Below, piece by piece: positions 1 through 8,320 of a DNA stretch of 64,000 nucleotides (position 1 is its first letter; each line of letters begins with the position of its first letter). A model generated the notes under the pieces. The model was not told the DNA's origin. It saw only the letters and a list, made by a program, of their open reading frames with translations, and made no database searches. The position numbers were made by a program, and so were the translations under genes. Source of the stretch: Actinosynnema pretiosum (GTDB taxonomy: Bacteria; Actinomycetota; Actinomycetes; Mycobacteriales; Pseudonocardiaceae); NCBI RefSeq assembly GCF_024171695.1, contig NZ_JAMTCF010000002.1, forward strand, positions 62,001 to 126,000. The letters run 5' to 3'.

Positions 1-615
1 GGACCCGCCCTCGACACCGAGGAGCACCGGCTGCGCTGGCGCTCGTGGTTGTACTGGTCCAACCTCGTGCAGTTCCTCGCGCACGTGGGCGGTGACGCCG
101 TCCAGCTGGCCACCAGCCAGGTCCCGACCTTCCCGCTGGACGTCCTCAAGGTGGTCGGTGGAGCGGGCGAGCTGGACTCCCTCGTGGCCCAGCGCGGTGG
201 AACGACGCCCACCCGACGTCCCGACAGCCCGGCGAAGCTGGAAGGCGTGCTGGCCCGTGCGCTCCGCGATCGGATCTGGGACGAGGAGATCCTCGACCTC
301 CTCGAAGAGGACGAGCCGGACTCCGCGCTGACCGAGCTCGCCAAGGTGCTCGCCGACCGGGGCAAGATCGCACCCGTCTACGGCCACGAGCTGGGCGAGC
401 AGAAGTGGCAGGTCGACTTCGGGTGGCCGGGGCTGAAGGACGGCAGGCCCGGCGTCATCGCAGACAGCCCCGAACCCGAGGACGAGGAAGCGCGCAAGCT
501 CGGCCAGGCGTACGCGCAGCGAGGGTGGGACGTGCGCACCGCCGAGCAGTGGCTGGACGACCTCGACTCGCTGCTCGACCTGCTCCCCGACGTGGAAGGT
601 GCCGAACGCCGATGA
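1..615 (+). CDS. C-terminal end of a large protein, probably a DUF1998-type helicase (partial)
   Basis: The reading frame is open from the first base, so only the last 204 residues are present. The visible part starts with a Trp-rich segment (RWRSWLYWSNLVQFL, residues 12-26) that resembles the extreme C-terminus of large actinobacterial DEAD/DEAH helicases carrying a DUF1998 or MZB-like domain. It ends in an acidic helical tail (EEILDLLEEDEPD and DLDSLLDLLPD). No helicase motif lies inside the window, so the family call rests on tail resemblance and on the neighbour. Its stop overlaps the ATG of the next gene (ATGA), so the two are co-translated. This looks like a two-helicase operon of the kind found in defence or repair islands; that role is inference. 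Confidence 0.45.
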   Translation, partial: GPALDTEEHRLRWRSWLYWSNLVQFLAHVGGDAVQLATSQVPTFPLDVLKVVGGAGELDSLVAQRGGTTPTRRPDSPAKLEGVLARALRDRIWDEEILDLLEEDEPDSALTELAKVLADRGKIAPVYGHELGEQKWQVDFGWPGLKDGRPGVIADSPEPEDEEARKLGQAYAQRGWDVRTAEQWLDDLDSLLDLLPDVEGAERR

Positions 616-2858
616 GTAACCGGATCAGCCTGTACCAGAAGGCCGAGCAGGAGCTGTACAAGCTCGACCGGGCGGTGAAGGCCGACTTCTACAACTTCTG
701 CCACAAGTTCAGGGAGGACAAGGACACGGCAGGCCTCCAGCTCAAGCAGCTCAAGGGGGACGGCAGGGTCTTCAGCGCCAGGGTCAGCCAGTCCTACCGC
801 GCGCTGCTCGTCAGGGCAGGCGTCGACGGCAAGGGCGGGCAGAGCTGGGTGGTCGTCGCGGTCCGGCACCGCAAGCACGTCTACGAGGAAATGACCGTCG
901 CGGTGAACCGGGTCACCGGTGAGATCGAGTTCGTGGACCTCTCCGTCGTCGGGGACAGCGTCCTGGAGCGGGCGGGCATCACCCTCACCCCCGCCGAGCC
1001 CGAACAGGAGCCACCGTCCGCCACCGCCGCTCCGGAGCCCGCCCCGGCTCCCGCGCCGCCGCTGCTCGGTGACGTGACCGCCGAGCAGTTGCGCGAACTG
1101 GGGGTCAGCGAGCAGCTGATCGACCTGGCCCTGGCCGTGACCACCAGCGCCGAGCTGGACCTCCTGGTCGCGGGCGCTCCGACGTTGTCCAACGACGTGC
1201 TCACCGGGCTCGCGTCGGGGATGGGCCTGGACGAGGTGAAGCAGGAGATCACGGCCCAGGTCGAGGTGGAGCTGGATGACGACTACGCCGACGACCTCGG
1301 GGCCGCGCTCGCCCGCACCACCGTCACCACGGTCGACGAGTCCTTGAAGTCCGTCCTCGCGGAAGGCGACTTCCGGGCCTGGAAGGTGTTCCTGCACCCG
1401 AGCCAGGCCAAGCTGGTCCGCCGCGACTACAACGGCCCGGCACGGGTCACCGGCGGTCCCGGCACCGGCAAGACCATCGTCGCCCTGCACCGGGTCCGGT
1501 ACCTTGCGGAGCGGCTGCCCGCGGGTTCCGACCAGCCGATCCTGCTCACCACGTTCACCAAGAACCTCGCCGCCGACCTCCAAAAACGCCTCGCCTCCCT
1601 GATCGACGTGGACCTGGCGAGCAGGGTGGAGGTCGTCAACATCGATCAGCTCGCGGCGCGGGTGCTGGGTGAGAACACCGGGTCGGGCGGGGTCAAGCAG
1701 CGCGTCAACGAGGCGACCGCGCTCACCGTGCTGCGCCAGGTGCACGCCGAAGCCGGTGAAGCCCGCTGGAGTCCTGAGTTCCTGTACGACGAGTGGGACC
1801 AGGTGGTCCTCGGGCAGTCGCTGACGACCAGGAAGGGCTACTTCGAGGCCCGCCGCGCCGGTCGGGGGCGCTCGCTCACCCGTCCCGAGCGCAACCAGAT
1901 CTGGCGGCTGCTGGAGCAGTTCACCACCAGGCTGGACAAGGAAGGCATCGAGACCTGGGGGCAGGCGGCGGAACGGGCGGCGCGCTACGAGGGCGAGCGC
2001 GCCGCGGACGCCGAGTCGGACCGCGACACCGCGACCCAGGAGGGGCAGCAGTCCGGTCACCGCTACCGGCACGTCGTGGTCGACGAGGCGCAGGACCTGC
2101 GGGCGTCGCACTGGAAGATGCTGCGCGCGATGGTGGCCCCCGGCGTCAACGACATGTTCATCGCCGGAGACACCCACCAGCGCATCTACGACCACCAGGT
2201 CACCCTGGGCACGGTCGGCGTCCACATCAGGGGGCGGTCTTCGCGGCTGACGCTCAGCTACCGCACCACCAGCGAGATCCTCGCCCGCGCCATCGGCATC
2301 GCCGCGCCGGACAAGATCGGTTACGACGACCTGGACGACGGCGTCGACTCCCTCAGGGGGTACCGCTCCCTGCTGCGCGGACCGGCGCCCGAACTCGTCG
2401 CCTGCGCCACGGCCGCCGACGAGCTGGACCAGCTCGGCAAGGTGCTCATCACCTGGCTCGAAGACCTCTCCACCGGTGACAGCGGCTCTCGGCTCGATCC
2501 CAGGGGCAGGCTGGCCGTGTGCGTCGCCGACCGGGAGATGGTCGGCCAGGTCATGAACCACCTCGCCAAGGCCGGGGTCTCCTGCGCCGAGCTGACCAGG
2601 GACGGCGCCAAGGGGGACGGCGAGGTGCACGTCGGCACCATGCACCGGTTCAAGGGACTGGAGTACCAGCGGTTGGCGATCGTGGGCGTGCGGGACGGCG
2701 TCATCCCCCGACACCACCGGGGGGACGATCCGCAGCGCAGGGAGCGCGAGGAGCGCAAGGCGCGATCGCTGCTGTTCGTCGCGGCGACCAGGGCCAGGGA
2801 CACGCTCCGGATCAGCTGGCACGGCAAGCCCAGTCCCTACCTTCCGCTGAACCGCTGA
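612..2858 (+). CDS. RelE-like domain fused to UvrD/Rep-type superfamily 1 helicase
   Basis: 748 residues. The first ~100 residues (ISLYQKAEQELYKLD, then LKQLKGDGRVFSARVSQSYRALL) look like a RelE/ParE toxin fold. A Pro/Ala-rich linker (~135-155) and helical region follow, then an SF1 helicase core. Visible motifs are Walker A GGPGTGKT (~281-288), VVDEAQDL (~490), IAGDTHQRIYD, a late MHRFKGLEY segment and FVAATRARD near the end. These are ATP-binding, Walker B and nucleic-acid contact motifs of UvrD/Rep enzymes. The ATG at 612 overlaps the upstream stop and is the first start giving the RelE-like fold. Fusions of this kind are known among bacterial SF1 proteins; whether the RelE part cleaves RNA, binds nucleic acid or only regulates cannot be read here. 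A strong hairpin ends the transcript. Confidence 0.8.
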   Translation: MSNRISLYQKAEQELYKLDRAVKADFYNFCHKFREDKDTAGLQLKQLKGDGRVFSARVSQSYRALLVRAGVDGKGGQSWVVVAVRHRKHVYEEMTVAVNRVTGEIEFVDLSVVGDSVLERAGITLTPAEPEQEPPSATAAPEPAPAPAPPLLGDVTAEQLRELGVSEQLIDLALAVTTSAELDLLVAGAPTLSNDVLTGLASGMGLDEVKQEITAQVEVELDDDYADDLGAALARTTVTTVDESLKSVLAEGDFRAWKVFLHPSQAKLVRRDYNGPARVTGGPGTGKTIVALHRVRYLAERLPAGSDQPILLTTFTKNLAADLQKRLASLIDVDLASRVEVVNIDQLAARVLGENTGSGGVKQRVNEATALTVLRQVHAEAGEARWSPEFLYDEWDQVVLGQSLTTRKGYFEARRAGRGRSLTRPERNQIWRLLEQFTTRLDKEGIETWGQAAERAARYEGERAADAESDRDTATQEGQQSGHRYRHVVVDEAQDLRASHWKMLRAMVAPGVNDMFIAGDTHQRIYDHQVTLGTVGVHIRGRSSRLTLSYRTTSEILARAIGIAAPDKIGYDDLDDGVDSLRGYRSLLRGPAPELVACATAADELDQLGKVLITWLEDLSTGDSGSRLDPRGRLAVCVADREMVGQVMNHLAKAGVSCAELTRDGAKGDGEVHVGTMHRFKGLEYQRLAIVGVRDGVIPRHHRGDDPQRREREERKARSLLFVAATRARDTLRISWHGKPSPYLPLNR

Positions 2859-2898
2859 GGTGTGGGTCCCGGCCAGGTGCTGGCCGGGACCCACACCT
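2858..2898 (+). terminator. Perfect 19-bp hairpin after the helicase gene
   Basis: Arms 2858-2876 and 2880-2898 are exact reverse complements around a GTG loop, starting on the last base of the stop codon. There is no U-tract, as is common in actinomycetes. It sits between convergent genes and may serve both. Confidence 0.85.
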
Positions 2899-2997
2899 GC
2901 GGTTCGCATCGTGCCGCCGCGAATGTCGAGCGCGAAGCGCGATCAGAACCCCATCGAGGTCCTGCCGGCACGCACGTCTTCCGGGGCAGGCATCCGG

Positions 2998-5433
2998 TCA
3001 GGGCGGTTCCGGTAGATCGTTCCCGCTGCCCGCCAGAAGCGCCTCCAGCTCGGTGCGATGACGGTGCGCGGTGGGATCGTCGAACTCGGAGAGCAGCTCC
3101 ACCGCCTCCGTCCAGTGCGGGGCAGCCGAAGCCCGACCCTCTTCAGCGGCCAGCGCGCCTCCCAGGTTCCGCAACGCGAGCGCCAACCGCCATCGCTCGT
3201 CGAACTCGCGGAACACCTCGACGGAGTAACGGTGGAACCCGCTCGCGCCGCCACCTCCGTCGATCCGGAGGTGCAGCTCACCGATGGCGTCGACGGCTTC
3301 CGCCTCCCGCACCGGATCACCCAGTTCCCGCTGGAGCACCGCAGAGCGGTCGGCGTGGGAGAGCGCTGCGGCGGGAGGACCGAGCACGGCGAACACCCGG
3401 CTGGCCTCCAGCGACCAGAACGCCTCCCACGCCCGGTTCCGCTGCTCACGCGCGATGGCCAACGCCCTCTCGACGAACTCACGTGCGTGGTCGTACTGGC
3501 CCAGGATCCGGTGCGCGTGGCTCAAGCCGCGCAACGCGTCCCCCTCGCTCCCCGGTACGGATAGACGTCGGTAACCGGTGAGCGCCTCGAGGAGCAGCGG
3601 AACGGCTTCCGCAGGACGGTCCAGGTCGATGAGGGCGTTGGCCGTGTTGTTGGTCGCGATCGCCGTCCAGTAATCACTGTCCAGCGCGCCCGCGAGTTCG
3701 CGGGCGCGCTGGAAGTGCTGGAGCGCTGAGGAGGGGTGGTGGGTTCGCAAGTAGATCAAGCCGATCGCGTTGGTCGACGCGATCTCCCCGGCCACGTCGC
3801 CGAGGTCCTGCCGGATCACCAGCGCCGTGCTCTGCAGCTCGACGCCCTTCGTGCGGTCACCGCGTTGCATGTGCGCCTTCCCGAGGCTTTCCAGGGCGTT
3901 CGCCTCGCCTGCGCGGTCACCCAACCGCCGTGCGGACGTCAGTGCGACCTCCCCGGTGACCAGCCAGTCGTCAAAGTGGTTGTAGCGGGAGTAGATCTCC
4001 CGCAGCTCGTCCGCCAGCAGCCGCGCGGTGCTGTGGAGGCCGCGTTCCCCGGCAGCCCGCACCAGCGGGGGCAGGTTGTGGCGTTCTCGCTCGTACCAGG
4101 TCAGCGCCTCCGCCCGATCGGTGAACTCGGGTGTGATCAGGCCGGGGGCCTGCTCCACCCGTGGACCTGCTGCCCTCTCGGGGGCGATGAGGTCCACCAC
4201 CCGCGACACGGCGTGGAAGTGCCACAACGACAGGCGGTCGAAGGCCTCGGCCATCGCTTCCCAGCTCTCCTCCTCTTCGGCCTGGTTGCGGGCGTAGAGC
4301 CGCAGCAGGTCGTGGAACGTGTAGCGGTCCGCCCCGGTGCGCTCCACGAGATGGGCGTCGACGAGGCCTTCCAGGAGCCTGCGGGTGAGCGCCACCGGTG
4401 AGTCCAGCAGCGCGGCGACCGACCGGAGGTCGAAGTCGTTGCTGGGGTGCAGGCCCAGAAGGCGGAACAGGCGTCGTGCATCCGCCGGGATGGCTCGGTA
4501 GGACCACCTGAACACCGTGCGCACCGCATCGGACGTGTCGTCTGCAGTGAGCGTGTTCCAGAGATTCGACTCCTCCAGCAGCTCCTGGACCAGGTCGGGC
4601 AGCGGGGTTCCCGGTCTGCTCACCACGCGCTGTGCGGCGATGCGCAGCGCCAGCGGCAGGCGTGCGCACAACCGGGCCAGCGCCGCGAGGCTCTTGGAGT
4701 CGTCGTGAGGGCGGTAGTCGGCGAGCAGGTCGCGCAGCAACGACACCGCCTCGTCGAGCCGCAGCAGTTCCAGGTTGATGGGGCGCGCGCCCTCTCGGAG
4801 CACCAGGTCGTGCAGCCTGCTGCGACTGGTCACCAGCACCAGGCTGCCCGCGGTTCCGGGCAGCAGCGGCCGGATCTGAGTCGTCGTCGCGGCGTTGTCC
4901 AGCACTATCAGGAACCTGCGGCCCGCCAGCAGCGATCGGAACAGCGCTGAACGCGTGTCCAGATCGACTGGAATGCGGTTGCCGGGAATCGCGAGGTCGT
5001 GCAGGAACCGCTTCAGCGCCTCCTCGGCCGAAATGGACGGTCCCTCGTGGTACCCCCGCAGGTCCAGGTAGAGCTGCCCGTCAGGGAACTCGTCCACCAT
5101 CCGGTGCGCCCAGCGCAACGCCAGCGATGTCTTGCCAACGCCCGGAGTCCCCATGATCACGCACACGACCACTCGGTGTGCGCTCTCCTGCGATTCCTGC
5201 GCGAGGAGGCGTAGTGCTTCAGAGCGGTTCACGAACCCGTGCACGTCTGCGGGCAGCTGCCGTGGGATCGGCATGGGGGAGTGGGCGGGGGCATCACCGG
5301 TGAAGTAGTTGGCGGTCGCGTGGACCATGCCCCCGTAGATCATGCCGTACTGGGTTATCGCTTTCGCGTTCGCGCGCACCTCGTTGTGCGACCTGCTCGC
5401 CGGGTGCTCCTCGGAACCGTCCATGCCGTTCAT
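2998..5433 (-). CDS. STAND (NB-ARC-like) ATPase with tetratricopeptide repeats
   Basis: 811 residues. There is no N-terminal DNA-binding domain. Instead residues ~20-45 carry a short Gly-rich element (ITQYGMIYGGMVH) of the kind that precedes STAND modules in actinobacteria and is thought to link effectors to the switch. The P-loop is GTPGVGKT (95-102) and Walker B is FLIVLDNA (174-181). The arm region includes RLPLALRIAAQRV, and from about residue 480 helical TPR-like repeats run to the end. STAND proteins are ATP-driven oligomerising switches in signalling or conflict systems. The start overlaps the upstream stop by one base (TGATG), so it is translated with the DUF6879-like gene. Partner and trigger are unknown. 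Confidence 0.8.
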   Translation of the reverse strand: MNGMDGSEEHPASRSHNEVRANAKAITQYGMIYGGMVHATANYFTGDAPAHSPMPIPRQLPADVHGFVNRSEALRLLAQESQESAHRVVVCVIMGTPGVGKTSLALRWAHRMVDEFPDGQLYLDLRGYHEGPSISAEEALKRFLHDLAIPGNRIPVDLDTRSALFRSLLAGRRFLIVLDNAATTTQIRPLLPGTAGSLVLVTSRSRLHDLVLREGARPINLELLRLDEAVSLLRDLLADYRPHDDSKSLAALARLCARLPLALRIAAQRVVSRPGTPLPDLVQELLEESNLWNTLTADDTSDAVRTVFRWSYRAIPADARRLFRLLGLHPSNDFDLRSVAALLDSPVALTRRLLEGLVDAHLVERTGADRYTFHDLLRLYARNQAEEEESWEAMAEAFDRLSLWHFHAVSRVVDLIAPERAAGPRVEQAPGLITPEFTDRAEALTWYERERHNLPPLVRAAGERGLHSTARLLADELREIYSRYNHFDDWLVTGEVALTSARRLGDRAGEANALESLGKAHMQRGDRTKGVELQSTALVIRQDLGDVAGEIASTNAIGLIYLRTHHPSSALQHFQRARELAGALDSDYWTAIATNNTANALIDLDRPAEAVPLLLEALTGYRRLSVPGSEGDALRGLSHAHRILGQYDHAREFVERALAIAREQRNRAWEAFWSLEASRVFAVLGPPAAALSHADRSAVLQRELGDPVREAEAVDAIGELHLRIDGGGGASGFHRYSVEVFREFDERWRLALALRNLGGALAAEEGRASAAPHWTEAVELLSEFDDPTAHRHRTELEALLAGSGNDLPEPP

Positions 5434-6308
5434 CAGTCCGCAGTCGGCAATCTCCAGACGACCTCCCGCTCGAAGAAGGCACCCAGTTCCTCGCCTCGCT
5501 CGTAGAGTCCCGTGATCAAGGCGCTCCACCGCTCGACCTGCTCGGGATCGGTGCACTTCACCGCACCCTCCAGCTCGCCGTTCTGGTCGTAGAGCACCTG
5601 GTAGGCGATTCCCCTGCTCAGCAGGAACAGTTCGGGCAGCACGTCCGTGCCCCGCTCGTGCTCGGCGATCTCCTGCCTTCCCACCACCCTGATCTTCCCG
5701 CCGACCTCGTGCCGGACGTGCAGCGAGCTCAACTCCCAGAGCAGGTAGCGGCTGATCGGCGACTCCACGACCCGAACCCGTCGCACCTCCATGCCGTGCT
5801 GCGCGATGCGACGTTCGTAATCGGCGACCTCGGCCCTTCCTCGTTCCAGGAGGGTCAGCGACTCGTGCCAGTCGCCTCGGAGGGATGCCTCCCAGCTCTC
5901 GTTCGCCGACTCGACGAACTCCTGACGGCGTTCCAGCTTCCAGCTGACCCCGCCGTTGTCCTCCCAGAAGCACCTGGTGAAGTCGGCGAGGTATTCCTCT
6001 GCGGTCAGCACCGTGCCCGTCAGCACGGTTTTCCTGCAGTGCTCGTCGGGGATGTCGTTCTTGGCCGAGCGGATCATGACTCCCGGTATCACCACCAAGC
6101 GTTCGTCCTCTCCGACGTGGACGCCGTCAGGCAGCTGAGCGGTGTAGTGATCGGTGAGGTCCCGACCGATGACGGCCACGTCGCCGTTGGACAACTCCCA
6201 CAGATCCGGGCAGCTGGGATCGTTGTTGGTGGCTCCGAGCTGCAATGCCGACCGGCCCAGGCGTTTTGCGAAGTGGGCGGTCGGATCGGCTTCCCAGACG
6301 CGACTCAC
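5433..6308 (-). CDS. DUF6879-like protein with an N-terminal actinobacterial domain
   Basis: 291 residues, no signal peptide or membrane segment. The N-terminal ~85 residues (CPDLWELSNGDVAVIGRDLTD, then GEDERLVVIPG) match a small domain common in hypothetical actinobacterial proteins. The C-terminal ~130 residues fit the DUF6879 pattern: RRVRVVESPISRYLLWEL, then PELFLLSRGIAYQVLYDQ, then DPEQVERWSALI. Members of that group are typically small partners beside regulators, of unknown biochemistry. GTG at 6308 is preceded by GGAGG at a good distance. The downstream STAND ATPase overlaps by one base, which suggests this protein is its sensor or adaptor; that is inference. Confidence 0.6.
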   Translation of the reverse strand: MSRVWEADPTAHFAKRLGRSALQLGATNNDPSCPDLWELSNGDVAVIGRDLTDHYTAQLPDGVHVGEDERLVVIPGVMIRSAKNDIPDEHCRKTVLTGTVLTAEEYLADFTRCFWEDNGGVSWKLERRQEFVESANESWEASLRGDWHESLTLLERGRAEVADYERRIAQHGMEVRRVRVVESPISRYLLWELSSLHVRHEVGGKIRVVGRQEIAEHERGTDVLPELFLLSRGIAYQVLYDQNGELEGAVKCTDPEQVERWSALITGLYERGEELGAFFEREVVWRLPTAD

Positions 6309-6755
6309 GAGGCCCTCCGGAGGTTCAAGAGTGGTTCATTTGGTCGTAAGCACTTCTTTCGACGCACCAGATTGTCGATAATTACGTTACGGAGAGTATT
6401 GTCAGCGTAGTACGCAAAGATGCGGAGAACTAGATTCGTGACCGATTTGTGCGGCATCCATATCTTCTCTGCGATGTCATCCGGGGCGTGTTGCTGGCAA
6501 AACTCCCGGTTCGGTTCGTTTGGAGCAACTTCGCTAACCCGATTAGGTGACGTTCGATTGGGAGATAAGGTGGGCTGGTAGCGAGGCTGGCGACCCCGCG
6601 CTGCTTGCGGCCGGTTCCTGCACTGCCTTCCCGAGGTGAGCGGCTCAGCGATCACACCCGTACGGCCCAACCGTTCGCGCCCCCGTGGAACAATCGCCCC
6701 CACGACGGCACGCTGCCGCTGGTGTGCCACCGGGTGGTGCGAAGGTGTGGTTGGC
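6309..6755. other. Intergenic region with an A+T-richer core
   Basis: A 447-bp gap between divergent transcripts. Bases ~6330-6540 are clearly richer in A+T than the surroundings and probably hold the promoter of the minus-strand DUF6879/STAND pair. No confident -35/-10 pair, terminator or RNA was recognised. A minus-strand frame of ~50 codons ends exactly at the GTG of the DUF6879-like gene but lacks a good ribosome site. Confidence 0.5.
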
Positions 6756-7148
6756 ATGGGCTCTCGGGACGGTGGGCTGCCCGCCGCGTTAGGCGAGGTC
6801 GCGGACTTGCCCGGTTGGGTCGAGCGGCTGTTCGAGGACTTCGGGGTCGCGGTCGTCCTGTGCGACTCGGGTGGGGTGGTGCGGCACGTCAGCGCTGCCG
6901 CCCTGGAACTGGTGCCCGGACTGGTGGTCGGGCGGGGGATGCCAGGGGCCCGCGGGGGTGTGGGCTCCTTCGAGGTCGTGGTGGGGGAATCCGTTGTCGT
7001 CGGGCGGTTTCGCGACGTCGGGGGTGGGTGGGGCGCCTGGGTGTTGCGGGACGTCGGCGGTGAGCGGGCGCGGGACGCGGGGTGCGGGACGTCCTGGTGC
7101 GCGGGGAGTTCCTGGGGCGTGCCGGTCGGCTGCTCGGGGGGTCGTTGA
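6756..7148 (+). pseudogene. N-terminal PAS-like segment, cut from the PP2C gene by an apparent frameshift
   Basis: This frame encodes a PAS-like sensor (WVERLFEDFGVAVVLCDSGG and following, residues ~20-60) and continues as VLRDVGGERARDAG, the usual link into a PAS-PP2C phosphatase. It then runs into unrelated sequence and stops at 7148. The expected continuation (RDVLVRGEFLGRAGRLLGGS) is in the +1-shifted frame from about 7082. Adding a single G in the run at ~7078-7081 would restore one protein from 6756 to 8320. ATG 6756 has GAAGG 11 bases upstream; GTG 6747 is also in frame. It may be a true inactivating frameshift, a sequencing error in a G run, or two separate proteins. Confidence 0.6.
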
Positions 7149-8320
7149 ACCCCGCTCGGACCGTGCGGGCCGTGGTGGAGCTCGCCACCGAGCTGGGGTG
7201 GGCCGCGACCGTGGTGCTCGCCGACGGGACTTACGCCCACGGGGTCCGGGGTGGTCGGACGCGGATCGGGCGGTGGGAGCGGGAGGCGCTTCCCCGCGTG
7301 CTGGTCGACGGGCTCGACGGGAGCGCGTCCGGGGAGGTCGAGCGGCACCACGCGGGGCACTTCGGGGGGAGCGGGTGGAACTCGCTCGTCGAGCTCGGCG
7401 AGGTGGCCGAGGCGGTCACGGTGCGGTTGTCGGGGAGCGCGGTGGTCGGGGCCGTGCTGGTGGTGTGGATCGCCTCCGACGACCCGGCCGCGGTCGGTGA
7501 TCCGGACGGTGCGGTGCTGGGGGAGTTCGCCGACCGGGCTGGGATGGCGCTGGCGGCCTCGCTGGTGCACGCGCAGCAGGTCGCGACCGCTGCGGCGCTC
7601 CGGGAGAGCCTGCTCCCTGGGCCGCTGCCGGACGTCGCGGGGCTCGACTTCGGGGCCGAGTACCGGCCCGCCACCGGGATCGGGGCGCTGGGCGGCGACT
7701 TCTACGAGGTCTCGCCGGACGGGCGGGCGCTGGTGTTCGGGGACGTCGTCGGCACCGGGGCGCGCGCCGCCGTCGTGGGGGGACGGGTTCGGCAGGTGCT
7801 CGGGGCGCTCCGGTTGGTCGGGTTGCCGCCCCGGCGGGCGTTGCGGGTGGTCAACGAGTCGCTCGTGGAGAGCGGCGACGGGCGGGGCGGGGTGGTCACG
7901 GCCGTCGTGGGGGTGGTCGAACCGCGCGGGGACGGGGGCGTCCGGGTCGAGCTGACCGGGGGCGGGCACCTCGCCCCGCTCGTGCTGCGGGGCGACGGGT
8001 CCGTGCGGGTGGTGGACGTCGGCGGCATGGCGGTCGGGTCGGTGGCGCGGGCGGTGTTCCGCAGCGAGGTCGTCGAGCTCGAACCCGGTGAGAGCTGCGT
8101 GTTCTACAGCGACGGGATCACCGGGGCGCGCGGTGGGGTCGGCGGGGAGGAGTACGGGCTCGACCGGCTGCGGTCGCTGCTCGCGCACTGCCACGTCATG
8201 CCCGCGCCCGCCGTCGCCGAGCGCGTCGTGCTGGGGGCGCAGCAGTGGATCTCGGGGGCCGGGCACGGGGACGTCGCGGTGCTCGTCGTGCGGGCCGACC
8301 CCCGGCGGACCGGGGCGTGA
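7082..8320 (+). CDS. PP2C/SpoIIE-type serine/threonine phosphatase (GAF-like plus catalytic domain)
   Basis: 412 residues from GTG 7082. Residues ~15-170 look like a GAF-type domain (SLNPARTVRAVVELATELGW, ending in ADRAGMALAASLVHAQQ). The C-terminal ~230 residues are a SpoIIE/RsbU-type PP2C phosphatase: LRESLLPGPLP, then EYRPATGIGALGGDFYEV with the metal-binding Asp, FGDVVGTGARAA, and FYSDGITGARGG near the end. Such enzymes dephosphorylate STAS anti-sigma-antagonists. A STAS protein and an RsbW-like kinase lie about 1-2 kb downstream, and the stop overlaps the B12-binding gene (GTGA). The natural protein probably begins with the PAS-like part at 6756. Confidence 0.85.
   Translation: MRDVLVRGEFLGRAGRLLGGSLNPARTVRAVVELATELGWAATVVLADGTYAHGVRGGRTRIGRWEREALPRVLVDGLDGSASGEVERHHAGHFGGSGWNSLVELGEVAEAVTVRLSGSAVVGAVLVVWIASDDPAAVGDPDGAVLGEFADRAGMALAASLVHAQQVATAAALRESLLPGPLPDVAGLDFGAEYRPATGIGALGGDFYEVSPDGRALVFGDVVGTGARAAVVGGRVRQVLGALRLVGLPPRRALRVVNESLVESGDGRGGVVTAVVGVVEPRGDGGVRVELTGGGHLAPLVLRGDGSVRVVDVGGMAVGSVARAVFRSEVVELEPGESCVFYSDGITGARGGVGGEEYGLDRLRSLLAHCHVMPAPAVAERVVLGAQQWISGAGHGDVAVLVVRADPRRTGA

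Noticed and set aside
378-2909. Minus-strand open frame of ~840 codons opposite the helicase gene
   Set aside because: It is the mirror of GC-biased codons of the plus-strand gene, which has complete helicase motifs; the antisense frame has no domain or ribosome site.
6305-6456. Minus-strand frame of 50 codons ending at the DUF6879-like start (MPHKSVTNLVLRIF...)
   Set aside because: The GTGA overlap is suggestive and the composition is not GC3-driven, but the only ATG lacks a ribosome site and no family is recognised; kept only as a remark.
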